Assembly (NCBI RefSeq): GCF_006228125.1
Contig: NZ_VDFY01000230.1
Coordinates: 32,833-96,832 of the forward strand
Origin: Micromonospora orduensis
GTDB taxonomy: Bacteria; Actinomycetota; Actinomycetes; Mycobacteriales; Micromonosporaceae
Direction of reading: 5' to 3'
Length of the DNA stretch: 64,000 nt
Both the position numbers and the translations under genes were made by a program. Under the pieces are notes generated by a model that did not search any database, had not been told where the DNA came from, and was given only the letters and a program-made list of their open reading frames with translations. Shown one piece after another: positions 8,368-16,344 of the stretch. Position 1 is the first letter of the stretch; every line of letters begins with the position of its first letter.

Positions 8368-9333
8368 CTACTGTCCGGCGTCCACCTTCCGCGCCGCGAG
8401 CCGGAGAGCTTCCGAGACGTTGCGGACCTTGCGGGAGTTGAAGGTGCTCTCGGCGTAGACGTACCGCCCGCGCTCATCCCAGACCAGACGCAGTTCGGTG
8501 CCGCCGATCTTGGCGGTGAGGATCTCCTCGCCCTTGAAGCGCCGAATCTTGGACTCGACCTTCATCGCGGCCAACTTCTCGGCGACGGTAGCGGCCTTGG
8601 TCTTCCCGTCCGCCCGGAGCGGGACGTTGATCGTCATCCCGGCTCGGGAGGTGCCCGCACGGCCGACGTACTCGGCGGACGCCCGGTTGAGTCCCGGTCG
8701 GCAGATCCAGCACCCCGCCCGCTCCTCCGAGTCGGCCGGGAGCGAGTCGTGGCCCCGGTCGCTGTGCTCGTTCTCCCACTGCGCCTCCTCGTGGCACGGC
8801 ACGCACAGCTCTACCGCCTTGGCGGTGTCCCGGTCGTTGGAGTCGCCGGAGCCGGAACCGATCGAGCGGGTACCGCACGAGCGGCAGGCGTTCTTGCGGG
8901 CGGGCTTGGCCGCAGCGGCGGATGCCGGCTCGGTCGAGGTCTCCGCCGGAGCCTCGCTCCCGGCACCCTCCTCGGTGGGCGTAGCGGGGGTGGTCTTCGC
9001 GTAGATCAACCCGATGAGCTTGTCCTTGGTCATCTTGGCCGATGGCGACAGCCCCAGCTTCCGCGCGGTCTCCCGGAGCTGCGCGGCCGTCTGCTGCGAC
9101 AGCGGCGTCTCCGCCTCCTCGCGCGGGCCGGTGTTCTCCGGCAGGTTGCTCAGCTTGCGGATCCGAGCCTGGATCGTCTTGGTCTGCTCGGCGAGCGGTA
9201 GCGCGGTCAGCCGCTGGAACTCCTCCGCCGGAGTCTCCTTCCGGCCGTTCGGGAGCGGGGTGTGCTGCGCGGCCTTGGTCGTCTTGGCGGCTGCGGCCGG
9301 GCGGCCCGCTCCGCGCTTCACAGTCGTGGTCAT
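8368..9333 (-). CDS. Hypothetical element protein with cysteine-pair zinc motifs
   Basis: A 321-residue protein of unknown function. The N-terminal 40 residues are basic and Ala-rich. Residues about 80-110 (QTAAQLRETARKLGLSPSAK) look like a SAP/Rho-N-type helix pair, often nucleic-acid binding. The middle has CRSCGTRS, CVPCHEEA and CWICRPG, which could bind zinc in an HNH-like or ribbon fold. The C-terminal third (ILTAKIGGTELRLVWDERGR) is beta-rich. It is probably a DNA-associated element protein. It sits at the end of the minus-strand gene string and is followed by a hairpin. Confidence 0.55.
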   Translation of the reverse strand: MTTTVKRGAGRPAAAAKTTKAAQHTPLPNGRKETPAEEFQRLTALPLAEQTKTIQARIRKLSNLPENTGPREEAETPLSQQTAAQLRETARKLGLSPSAKMTKDKLIGLIYAKTTPATPTEEGAGSEAPAETSTEPASAAAAKPARKNACRSCGTRSIGSGSGDSNDRDTAKAVELCVPCHEEAQWENEHSDRGHDSLPADSEERAGCWICRPGLNRASAEYVGRAGTSRAGMTINVPLRADGKTKAATVAEKLAAMKVESKIRRFKGEEILTAKIGGTELRLVWDERGRYVYAESTFNSRKVRNVSEALRLAARKVDAGQ

Positions 9334-9345
9334 GGTTGGCCCTCC

Positions 9346-9690
9346 TCAGAGATCGATGGTGTGGTGGCCGCAGTCGAGCACGTATGCGGCGGTGGGGTCA
9401 GTGGCTCGATTGGTCGTGTACTCCCGGACCACGCGCCGCTCGGTCGCGCATTCCTGGCAAGGCCGCGTCTCCTCCTTGGCGACGTAGCCGGGCGCTGGCG
9501 CGGTCTCCCGGAGCGCCACCTCAAAGGTCCGGCCGTCCGAGAGGAGGATGCCGAAGCAACGGTCACCCTCCTCGTGGGCCACGTCCCAGACGGTCACCTC
9601 GCCGGCAACCGGGAGCGGTCCGGCCGCAACGCGGTCCATCAGCGCGTACGCCAGGACCTCCGTCACCCGAGCTGTGTCGATCTTGTCCAT
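9346..9690 (-). CDS. Hypothetical small protein
   Basis: 114 residues starting at ATG 9690 after an AGGAGGGACC box. CQECATER in the middle and CGHHTIDL at the end suggest one zinc site; the first half is predicted beta-rich. I do not recognise it. It lies 12 bp upstream of the 8368-9333 gene, so the two are probably co-transcribed. Its upstream region has a strong palindrome (9748-9766). Confidence 0.55.
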   Translation of the reverse strand: MDKIDTARVTEVLAYALMDRVAAGPLPVAGEVTVWDVAHEEGDRCFGILLSDGRTFEVALRETAPAPGYVAKEETRPCQECATERRVVREYTTNRATDPTAAYVLDCGHHTIDL

Positions 9691-9747
9691 CTCGGTCCCT
9701 CCTGAAGTTGATCTTGATCAGGACCGACTATCGACCAAATCTGGCCA

Positions 9748-9766
9748 GATGGAAACCGTTTCCATC
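9748..9766. promoter_or_regulatory. 19-bp perfect palindrome, LacI-type operator
   Basis: GATGGAAACCGTTTCCATC is a perfect inverted repeat (9+1+9) about 60 bp upstream of the start at 9690. The GGAAACCGTTTCC core resembles LacI/GalR-family operators. A second short palindrome, TGATCTTGATCA, lies at 9709-9720. No LacI-type regulator is encoded in the element, so the binding protein would be a host factor. Confidence 0.5.
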
Positions 9767-9892
9767 AACGCTCGGCGCGTCGTGTGGTTTACCTGCACAA
9801 ACAACGAACGCCACCGGCCGCAAGGGAACGTCTGCAAATGTGGGTCTCGTTGGCGAGGCTCCACGCTAGGGCCGTTTCCTGGCGCATGTGCT

Positions 9893-9922
9893 GCACCCCC
9901 AACCCGAGGCGGTTGGGGGTGC
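9893..9922 (-). terminator. Hairpin terminator after the 63-aa gene
   Basis: Perfect 12-bp stem GCACCCCCAACC / GGTTGGGGGTGC with a 6-nt loop, directly behind the stop at 9928. It separates the integrase operon from the genes at 8368-9690. Confidence 0.75.
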
Positions 9923-9927
9923 GAGCG

Positions 9928-10119
9928 TCAGCCGGTGTAGGTGCGAGCGCGGTCCGCCGCCACGGTGACCTCAAACTTGGAGGTCGGCACGGCGCTGTCC
10001 GCGAACGTCAGCACCAGCTCCTGCACGGCCGGGCCAGGGCCGTAGGTGGTCCGGAACTTGGCGCTGACCAGCGTCACGTTCAGGTTGACCTCGGTAACGG
10101 TCGGGTGGGTCTGTGCCAT
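9928..10119 (-). CDS. Hypothetical small protein
   Basis: 63 residues (MAQTHPTVTEVNLNVTLVSA start) with alternating hydrophobic residues and no cysteines. ATG 10119 has an AAGAGAAGGAGAAAGAG-type purine-rich leader. It lies 20 bp downstream of the integrase stop and ahead of a strong terminator, so it is the last gene of the integrase operon. The function is unknown. Confidence 0.5.
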   Translation of the reverse strand: MAQTHPTVTEVNLNVTLVSAKFRTTYGPGPAVQELVLTFADSAVPTSKFEVTVAADRARTYTG

Positions 10120-10139
10120 CTCTTTCTCCTTCTCTTGCG

Positions 10140-11414
10140 TTACTGCGTGCCGGTCGGCCGCAGGGGTCGGACGTTGCTGGGCTGGGGTTTGGGCGCCGCA
10201 GGTCGAGCCGCGAAGATGTGCGGCGCATCCTCATCCGGCGGGATCAGGTGGGCGTAGAACTTCTGCGTGGTCTCGTAGCTGGCGTGCCCCATCTGCTCCG
10301 ACAGCCGCTCGATCTTTCCGCCCGCGTCGAGCCACAGCGCGGCGAACGTGTGGCGGAGGTCGTGCAACCGGGTGGCCTCCGGCAAGCCCGCGGCAGCCAA
10401 CGCAGGCTTGAAAACGTTGCGGTAGAACGCACCCGGCTCCACCGGCTCGCTCCAGTTCAGCCGGAACCCACCCCGGACCTTCCGCCCGTCCGGCCCGGTC
10501 GTGTAGGTCGCTCCCGGCTTCCGGTTCGGGAACAGCGGAGCGCGCGGCTCCTCGGCTCGCTCGTGGGTGCCGGACAGGTACTCCGCGAGGTCCGCCGCGA
10601 GCCACGGCGGCAGCTCCACCCGACGGGTGCTCTCCTCGCTCTTGGGCGTGTCCTCGACCCAGCCGCTCTTGGTCTTCCGGCGGGTGCGATGCACGTCCAC
10701 GTACCCGCGCCAGGTCTCCTTGGCCCGCCACAGCTTGACGTCCGCTACGTCCAGACCGGCCAGCTCTCCTGCCCGCAGCCCGGTGTACGCCAGGAACCGC
10801 ACCATGAAGCCGTACGGCTCGGGTGCCGCTGCCGCGAGCGCTTCCACCTGGCTCGCGTCCAGGAACACCGCCCGGAACTTCGGTTGCTTGTTGGGCTTGC
10901 GGCCGGGAGTCCGCCGGAGGATCGCCGGGTTGGCCGGCAGCACCCCATCCTCCGCCGCTAGCTCCAAGACCGCTCGGAAGGCCGCATAGACGTTGCGGAC
11001 GGAGTTGGCCCGGCTCATCCGGCGAGGCGAGCGGCTGTCTGCCGGAAGGCACCCGCCCTTCATCAGCCTCGCCCGGAACTCCCGACAGTCGCTCGCCCGG
11101 ATCTCCGAGACCGGCCACCCCCGGAAGAACTCCCGCGCGTGGAGCAGCGCCGAGCGGTACCGCTCCGCCGTGTTGGCCTTGACCGTGGCGGAGACCTCCT
11201 CGATGTACTTGTCCGCGTAGGCATCAAAGGTGGTCTTGCGGTCGGTCGGGCTGACGCGACTCTCCGACTTGAGGTTGCGCAGGATCCAGTCGTTGGCCTC
11301 CGCCTCGGTGGTGAAGGTGCGGCGAGGTCGGTGCTCCCGGCCGTTGACCTTGTACCGCCAGCGGACCTCCCACTGCCCGCCGGAGGTCTGCTTGGGGATG
11401 GGTAGCTTCCTCAT
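10140..11414 (-). CDS. int: Tyrosine site-specific integrase
   Basis: Integrase of 424 residues that would recombine attP with the tRNA-Arg site. An N-terminal Arm-type DNA-binding region (GGQWEVRWRYKVNGREHRPR) precedes a SAM-like core-binding domain at about 70-170. The catalytic domain shows Arg in YTGLRAGELAGL, the HxLR motif in LHDLRHTFAAL, then MGHASYETTQKFYAHL with the C-terminal His/Tyr region. ATG 11414 follows GAGGAG and overlaps the stop of the preceding gene by 4 bp (ATGA). Unusually for an integrase it is in the middle of the element rather than next to an att site. Confidence 0.9.
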   Translation of the reverse strand: MRKLPIPKQTSGGQWEVRWRYKVNGREHRPRRTFTTEAEANDWILRNLKSESRVSPTDRKTTFDAYADKYIEEVSATVKANTAERYRSALLHAREFFRGWPVSEIRASDCREFRARLMKGGCLPADSRSPRRMSRANSVRNVYAAFRAVLELAAEDGVLPANPAILRRTPGRKPNKQPKFRAVFLDASQVEALAAAAPEPYGFMVRFLAYTGLRAGELAGLDVADVKLWRAKETWRGYVDVHRTRRKTKSGWVEDTPKSEESTRRVELPPWLAADLAEYLSGTHERAEEPRAPLFPNRKPGATYTTGPDGRKVRGGFRLNWSEPVEPGAFYRNVFKPALAAAGLPEATRLHDLRHTFAALWLDAGGKIERLSEQMGHASYETTQKFYAHLIPPDEDAPHIFAARPAAPKPQPSNVRPLRPTGTQ

Positions 11415-11611
11415 GCCGCGCTCCTCACGGTCGCCGGTCGCTCGCAGGTCGGGCACCAGACCGAGGAGCCGGGTACCGCTGCGGGGTAGTAGTCCCGGAC
11501 GCACCCGCACGACAGGACGGCCGAAGTCGGGCGCTGCTGGCTGATCTGCTTGTTCTCCTTGGCCCGCCAAGGCGTGACGTTGACGGACCGCTTACTGGCG
11601 CGGGGGTTCAT
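11411..11611 (-). CDS. Small zinc-ribbon-like protein
   Basis: 66 residues from ATG 11611, basic N-terminus (MNPRASKRSVNVTPWRAKEN) followed by LSCGCVRDYYP and WCPTCERP, a CxC/CxxC pair that could hold one zinc. Its start overlaps the stop of the gene before it (ATGA) and its stop overlaps the integrase start (ATGA), so it is translated as part of the recombination operon. It could be a recombination accessory factor, inferred from position only. Confidence 0.6.
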   Translation of the reverse strand: MNPRASKRSVNVTPWRAKENKQISQQRPTSAVLSCGCVRDYYPAAVPGSSVWCPTCERPATVRSAA

Positions 11612-11787
11612 GCCAGACCTCCTCGCGTTGCGGCGTTGTAGATCCGGCGGACCGTCTTGGTGTGCCACGGTCGCCCGTTCGGGCTCGCGACACCCTCCCG
11701 ATGGAGGCGAGCCGAGATGGCGGTGAAGGTCAGGCCCGCCCGGTGCTCGCGGACGATGCGGTCAACCAGGGCCGCGTCGAGGCTCAC
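11608..11787 (-). CDS. Small DNA-binding protein resembling the C-terminal domain of the adjacent serine recombinase
   Basis: 59 residues from GTG 11787, which overlaps the recombinase stop by 3 bases. The pattern TFTAISARLHREGVASPNGR then PWHTKTVRRIYNAA matches the recombinase's own tail (TYAGIATKLDADNVETPGGS then PRWRPAAVRAIYQ) at most conserved positions: T-x-x-x-I-x-x-x-L, V-x-[TS]-P-x-G, VRxIY. It appears to be a free copy of the recombinase DNA-binding domain, perhaps a competitor or architectural protein. Confidence 0.6.
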   Translation of the reverse strand: MSLDAALVDRIVREHRAGLTFTAISARLHREGVASPNGRPWHTKTVRRIYNAATRGGLA

Positions 11788-12548
11788 GACTCCACCTCCG
11801 CCGAGCGCTGGTAGATGGCGCGGACCGCTGCTGGGCGCCACCTCGGCGAGCCGCCGGGAGTCTCGACGTTGTCCGCGTCGAGCTTGGTGGCGATGCCCGC
11901 GTAGGTCTCGCCCGCTCGGCGTAGCTCCACGATCCGAGCGGCTACCTCCTCGGGCACGGTGGACTGCCGGCCGAGCCGCTTGCCCTCTGCCCGAGCGCGG
12001 GCCAATCCCTCCCGCGTCCGGCGGGAGATGAGCCGCCGCTCCTCCTGGGCTACGGCAATCTTGATGTTGGCGGTGAGCTGGGTCTCCTCATCGGCGCTGT
12101 CGTAGCCGTCGCAGGACAGGAGCCGCACGCCCGCGTCCCTGCACTCCGCTTGGAGGTCCGCGCCATCCTTGACCGAGCGGGTCACCCGGTCGATGGCCCG
12201 GATGAGCATCGCGTCCGCAGCGCCCATCTCAACGGCCGTGATCGTGGCCGCCCGCCCGAGCATCCGCGCGGTCCGTCGGGTCGAGACCACATCCATCATC
12301 ACGGTCACGAGGTCCCAGCCGTTGGCCTCGCTGTACCGGCTGAGGTAGTCGATGCCCGCCCGGAGGCCGTGGCCGTGGCGGCTCTGCTCCTCGGTCGAGA
12401 CTCGGACGTACCCGATCACGCGCAGAGGTGTGTCGGTAGGTGCGCCCGTTTGGCCTCTCCCGGCCTGCGGGCCGTTCCGGCTCCGCCCGGAGGGGGTCAC
12501 CCCTCCCGCACCGCTACGGCCACGCGAGGCGGCCTCGGTCTTGCCCAT
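11784..12548 (-). CDS. Serine recombinase / resolvase
   Basis: Small serine recombinase, 254 residues. The catalytic serine lies in VIGYVRVSTEEQS (around residue 52). The later motif AADAMLIRAIDRVTRSV matches the R-x-D-R-x-x-R signature of resolvases, and EERRLISRRTREGLARARAEG is the long helix E region. A C-terminal helix-turn-helix follows (residues 200-250). ATG 12548 has AGGAGGAG upstream. Its first 40 residues are a disordered Gly/Ser/Arg extension. It may resolve element multimers or invert DNA, with the inverted repeat just upstream as a candidate site. Confidence 0.88.
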   Translation of the reverse strand: MGKTEAASRGRSGAGGVTPSGRSRNGPQAGRGQTGAPTDTPLRVIGYVRVSTEEQSRHGHGLRAGIDYLSRYSEANGWDLVTVMMDVVSTRRTARMLGRAATITAVEMGAADAMLIRAIDRVTRSVKDGADLQAECRDAGVRLLSCDGYDSADEETQLTANIKIAVAQEERRLISRRTREGLARARAEGKRLGRQSTVPEEVAARIVELRRAGETYAGIATKLDADNVETPGGSPRWRPAAVRAIYQRSAEVES

Positions 12549-12561
12549 CACTCCTCCTGGT

Positions 12562-12611
12562 CGGTAGACGGTAGACGTCAAGTTCGCAAAACGGACATCT
12601 ACCGTCTACCG
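12562..12611. repeat. 18-bp inverted repeat upstream of the serine recombinase (operator or recombination site)
   Basis: Arms 12562-12579 and 12594-12611 match at 17 of 18 positions around a 14-nt spacer. Each arm is itself a tandem CGGTAGA-CGGTAGA. It begins 14 bp upstream of the recombinase start. The layout suits either an autoregulatory operator or a res-like crossover site. Confidence 0.65.
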
Positions 12612-12678
12612 TACGCCACGTCCACTATGGACAGTTATGACCGGGCTCCGCCGCTGAAATCCGTGCAGGGCAAGGGAT

Positions 12679-13317
12679 CTAGCGCCAGCTGTCCGGCAGC
12701 TTGTCGTCCGCCGGGACGACTCGGACCGGCTCGCCGCTCCGGTCGTAGACCTCACCGGAGACCGGCGTGCCGGGATCCTCGCTCCAGGCGAACGTCCCTT
12801 GCCGCCGCTCGACCGGCACGGGAGGTGCGGCGGTGGCCTCCGCCTTGACCGCAGCCTCCACCTCCTCAACAGATCCGGAAAACTGGCGCTTGAGCACCTC
12901 GCTGCCGATGGCTCGGACCTCATCCTCAGATGCCAGCTCGAAGATGCTCTGGATCGTCTGCTCCCACGGCTTGAGCTCCAACGACACCTGGATCTCGCCC
13001 TTGAAGCCCGCCCGCTCCAGGGCCCACGTGATCGCCTTTAGCCGGTCGGAGGCGGACACGCGAGCATCCCGAGCGATCCCGAGCAGCATCTCCATCAGCT
13101 CATCCCGAGCCTCCCGCAGTTGCTCCTCCGCCTTCCGCCGGGCAGGAGTTCCCCTGGCCGCTCCGTGCATCGGGCAGACCGTCGCCCCGTCAACCGCCCA
13201 CCGCTTACACCGCTTCCCGGACCGCTTGGAGGTAGCCGTACATTGCGCCATCCGGCCACGGCCGGTCTTGCTATCCACCTTCCGAGCGCTATCAACCACC
13301 GAGGACACCACCCTCAC
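12679..13317 (-). CDS. HGG-motif (HGGxSTG-like) protein
   Basis: 212 residues. A cysteine-histidine start (CTATSKRSGKRCKRWAVDGA then TVCPMHGAA) matches the small zinc HGG domain common near terminase and element genes of actinobacteria. A helical segment at about 60-110 follows, then an acidic, extended tail. The start GTG 13317 overlaps the previous stop by 4 bp (GTGA). The function is unknown; it could be a DNA-packaging or replication accessory. Confidence 0.6.
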   Translation of the reverse strand: MRVVSSVVDSARKVDSKTGRGRMAQCTATSKRSGKRCKRWAVDGATVCPMHGAARGTPARRKAEEQLREARDELMEMLLGIARDARVSASDRLKAITWALERAGFKGEIQVSLELKPWEQTIQSIFELASEDEVRAIGSEVLKRQFSGSVEEVEAAVKAEATAAPPVPVERRQGTFAWSEDPGTPVSGEVYDRSGEPVRVVPADDKLPDSWR

Positions 13318-13481
13318 CTCCCCACCTTCCGCATAGCCCGAGCGATTGCAGCCCTACAGCGCTCCGGTCCGGCCCACAGCAAGACCTCATCCGCAGCCGA
13401 GAGCCGTTCGGCGACCGGCCGACCTCCATCGGTCGCTACCCGAGCCGCCGCCTCGATCCGGTCGATCAACTCCACTTTCAT
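13314..13481 (-). CDS. Hypothetical 55-residue protein
   Basis: ATG 13481 sits behind GAGGAGGG and gives MKVELIDRIEAAARVATDGG followed by a helical, basic end. Its stop overlaps the start of the HGG gene. It lies directly beside the iteron-like repeats. The family is not recognised. Confidence 0.5.
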   Translation of the reverse strand: MKVELIDRIEAAARVATDGGRPVAERLSAADEVLLWAGPERCRAAIARAMRKVGR

Positions 13482-13543
13482 CCCTCCTCGCGTCGTACGT
13501 CGGCGGGGCCCTAGAGAGGCCCCTAGCCGTACTTGGTACGCCC

Positions 13544-13717
13544 TCAAGATCGCGTAGTTGGTCCGTCGTAGCTCCGCGAAATTGGGAACGACCAGGGCAA
13601 ACACATCAAGATCCGCTAATCCGTCGTAGCTCCGTCGTTGCTCGCGTCGTAGCTCCTCCGCTCAAGATCGGCGAAGTTGCGCGCGACCAGGGCAAATACC
13701 GAAACCGTCGTAGCTCC
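13544..13717. repeat. Iteron-like repeat cluster, candidate replication origin
   Basis: Three repeat types are interleaved. CGTCGTAGCTCC occurs at 13564-13575, 13622-13633, 13645-13656 and 13706-13717. TCAAGATC occurs at 13544-13551, 13606-13613 and 13662-13669. CGACCAGGGCAAA occurs at 13589-13601 and 13684-13696. All are in the same orientation and lie just behind the 3' end of the replication gene. Directly repeated iterons beside a Rep gene are typical of origins of replicating elements. It could alternatively be a centromere-like or regulatory array. Confidence 0.65.
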
Positions 13718-13726
13718 GTCGTTGCT

Positions 13727-15883
13727 TCACCCCGCCACCTCGCCCGGCTCCCGGACGTACTGATAGACCGCAGCCGTAGACCCGGAGGTGCCACCCTTCT
13801 TGCCCGGGATCTTGACCGCGCGCTCCGCCTTGACCATCGCCTCCAGTTGCCGCCGGACCTTGGCCTCAACCTGGTCCGACTCCACCCGAGCGCCGCCGTA
13901 GATGGCCTTCACGACCTGCCGGACGGTCATGCCCTCCACGGGACCGGCCTGGAGCGCCATCAACGCCGTCACCTTGGGGCTGATGGTCTCGGAGCGGCCG
14001 ACCGAGTGAGAGTGCGAGATCATCAGCGGTCCGACCTTCCCGAGCGGCTGCTTGAGGTGCTTGACCTCGACCTCCTCCGCGCCCGGCAGGCCATCGAGGA
14101 AGATGACCGAGCCAGCACCCGCCGTCAGCCACCGCGAGCCGAACACGTCGGCCAGTTCGTTGGGGGTCTTGTTCTGGCCGTTGGACTTCCGCTGGTGGTG
14201 CAGGCCGACCCAGTTCATGCCCCGCGCCAGGACCTCCTGCATGGCCAAGTTCAGACCCGAGCCGGTGGCGTCGTCTGACAGTGATGTCGCGAGATCCTTG
14301 TAGCTGTCCACGTACACGTCCGCGATGTCGCTGCCGAACTCCGCGCGGATCCAGTCCGCGAGCGCGGCAGGAGAGGACAGGATGTCCACCGGCACCGGGC
14401 CGTTCCACACCTCCAGCCGTTCCGCGAGGAGATCCCGGTGCTCCTCGCCGACCATCCGCCCCAGCGACCGGGCAGCCTGCGCGGGCCGGTCCATCGCCAG
14501 GTACAGCGCCCGCCCCTCCGCAGGCACGACGGGCAAATCCCACAACGCCTCGCCGAGACCGATCCGAGCGAGTAGGAGCTGTTGGAGCGTCGTGGTCTTA
14601 CCGACACCGTCGCCGCCAGCAATGAGCAGCGCCTCGCCGGTGATCCACAAGACCTTCTGCCCCTCGCCCCAGATGGCCGGCAGACCCTCGCCCAGCTCGG
14701 CCAGGAACTCCGCCCCGGACATCCGGCGGCTGCGCTTGGACAGGCTCAGCAGCTCCTTGTACCGGCGAGCGTCGAACAGCTTCTTGGCCTGGTAGCGATG
14801 CTCCATGTCCTCGGCGAGCCGGAGCACAGCGGACGTACCGGCGTCATCGCCTCCGCCAACCTCCGTCGAGCCGAGGAGGTCGCACCAATCCTCCTCATCC
14901 CGAGCACCGAACTCGTGGACCGTCTTGGCGACTGCGGCGCCCAACATCCGGTTGAACTCCGCGTGCGCCTTGGCCAGCGACTCCCGCCGAGCCTTGCCGT
15001 CCACCCCGGAGACCTCGGCCAAGAACTGCTTGCGGAAGATGCCCACCGCGGCATGCAATCCTCGGTGTCCCTTGGCGCTGTCGCGGACCGCCTGCCACAG
15101 ACCGTCCCGCGTGAGGTCGTGCGCTCCGTCGGCCCCACGCAGGGACAGCTCTCCGGCCGTCTTGACGATGACGCTCGCCATCTGCCGGCACGGTTCGGCG
15201 GAATCCTCGGCGACCCACGCGGCAACCTCCGCCTCCGGCAGCTCCGGCGCACCCTCGCCGGAGATCGGGTCATCCCGCAGCAGGTACCGATCCCACTCCT
15301 CCGGCAGCCACGGCAGCTCCTCCGGCTCCGGGATCTCATCCGCCACCTCGATCCCGTCCGGGCCAAACCACCGGTACCGCTCGCCGCTCGGGTGGAGCGA
15401 TGGAGCGCAGATGGCGTAGCGGTGTCCGTACTGGACGAACTCGATGCCGCCGCCATCGTCGGCGGCAGGCTTCCCTCGCCTCCGCGCAGGCTGGCACCGG
15501 AACAGATAGATGCCCGAGGTCCCATCGATACGGGAGCTGGAGCGCCAGGTGGGCGGGAGAGCACCGAGCCGGTCTTGCAGCCGCTGGAAGGTCTCGGCTC
15601 CCGGCTTGTCGTCGTAGGCGTCAACGTCCACGCCGATCAGGCCCGGTCCGAGGCGGAGAGCGATGTTGCCGACCGGCAGCGTCACCCCGCGCTCCTGGTC
15701 CACCGTGAACCGCCCGGACCCAACCCACGCCTCGACCTGCTCCCGGCTCGGCTGCGGGTTACTCCACCCCGTCACGCCATCGGGCACCGGAGCCTTCTTG
15801 CTGGGTGGTAGCGGGATCGGACGCCAGAAGTTTGGATCCGCCTCCGCGTAATCGCCAGCAGCGACCTTGTACGGGGTGCTCAT
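13727..15883 (-). CDS. Primase-polymerase / AAA ATPase replication protein
   Basis: A 718-residue replication protein. The N-terminal 200 residues are a bifunctional primase/polymerase (PrimPol) domain: IPLPPSKKAPV, NIALRLGPGLIGVDVDAYD with the catalytic D-x-D, SSSRIDGTSGIYLF, and FVQYGHRYAICAPSLHPSG with the usual His. A P-loop ATPase follows at about 430-640 with Walker A AGGDGVGKTTT and a Walker B-like IADVYVDSYKDL, of the RecA/RepA helicase type. A winged-helix-like tail ends the protein. ATG 15883 overlaps the preceding stop by 4 bp. It should replicate the excised element, with the adjoining repeats as its likely origin. Confidence 0.85.
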   Translation of the reverse strand: MSTPYKVAAGDYAEADPNFWRPIPLPPSKKAPVPDGVTGWSNPQPSREQVEAWVGSGRFTVDQERGVTLPVGNIALRLGPGLIGVDVDAYDDKPGAETFQRLQDRLGALPPTWRSSSRIDGTSGIYLFRCQPARRRGKPAADDGGGIEFVQYGHRYAICAPSLHPSGERYRWFGPDGIEVADEIPEPEELPWLPEEWDRYLLRDDPISGEGAPELPEAEVAAWVAEDSAEPCRQMASVIVKTAGELSLRGADGAHDLTRDGLWQAVRDSAKGHRGLHAAVGIFRKQFLAEVSGVDGKARRESLAKAHAEFNRMLGAAVAKTVHEFGARDEEDWCDLLGSTEVGGGDDAGTSAVLRLAEDMEHRYQAKKLFDARRYKELLSLSKRSRRMSGAEFLAELGEGLPAIWGEGQKVLWITGEALLIAGGDGVGKTTTLQQLLLARIGLGEALWDLPVVPAEGRALYLAMDRPAQAARSLGRMVGEEHRDLLAERLEVWNGPVPVDILSSPAALADWIRAEFGSDIADVYVDSYKDLATSLSDDATGSGLNLAMQEVLARGMNWVGLHHQRKSNGQNKTPNELADVFGSRWLTAGAGSVIFLDGLPGAEEVEVKHLKQPLGKVGPLMISHSHSVGRSETISPKVTALMALQAGPVEGMTVRQVVKAIYGGARVESDQVEAKVRRQLEAMVKAERAVKIPGKKGGTSGSTAAVYQYVREPGEVAG

Positions 15884-16080
15884 CGGTCCGCCCGCCGTGC
15901 ATTTGCGTCCTTGGACAGCGCTAGCGCGGTCGGCGTGGTGTCGAGGATGGCGCGCACCTCTGCCAAATCCTCTTGGATCTCGCGGAAGTAGGCAGCCCAA
16001 GCCGCACGGACCTCCTGGCCCTCATCAATTACGACACTCACCGTTCCGCCGTAGCGGCAACTCGTATCGTCGCGTAGCAT
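15880..16080 (-). CDS. Hypothetical small helical protein
   Basis: 66 residues from ATG 16080, chosen for GGAGGT seven bases upstream. The protein is mostly helical (EVRAAWAAYFREIQEDLAEV) with one likely amphipathic helix. It overlaps the replication gene by 4 bp (ATGA), so it is co-translated with it; a copy-control or accessory role is a guess. Confidence 0.55.
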   Translation of the reverse strand: MLRDDTSCRYGGTVSVVIDEGQEVRAAWAAYFREIQEDLAEVRAILDTTPTALALSKDANARRADR

Positions 16081-16108
16081 TAGCGCTACCTCCAATGGTG
16101 TTTAGGTG

Positions 16109-16131
16109 CCCCCGGAATTGCCCGCCGGGGG
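16109..16131 (-). terminator. Hairpin between small genes
   Basis: CCCCCGG / CCGGGGG stem around a 9-nt loop, 10 bp after the stop at 16141. It is probably a partial terminator. Confidence 0.45.
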
Positions 16132-16140
16132 TGCCGCCAT

Positions 16141-16329
16141 TTAGCGGCGAGCCTTCTTCTGTCGGTTCTCGATTGCCTCAGCCACGAGCCGACGCGTGAC
16201 CCAGGAAGCTGGACGGTCGTCCCGCTCCGCTTCTGCCTCGACGTAGGCCAGTTGTTCGTCGGTAAGGTGGACCGCCACTCGTCCAGCGAACTCACGCGGG
16301 CGGCCACGCTTCCTCTTGGTCTCTTGCAT
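16141..16329 (-). CDS. Ribbon-helix-helix-like DNA-binding protein
   Basis: 62 residues. An AT-hook-like basic start (KRKRGRPREF) is followed by a beta strand RVAVHLTDEQLAYVEAEAER and a second helix ending in KARR, the CopG/Arc layout. ATG 16329 has GGGAGGG seven bases upstream. It is likely a regulator of the element's replication or excision genes; the target is unknown. Confidence 0.6.
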   Translation of the reverse strand: MQETKRKRGRPREFAGRVAVHLTDEQLAYVEAEAERDDRPASWVTRRLVAEAIENRQKKARR

Positions 16330-16344
16330 TTCCGGTCCCTCCCT

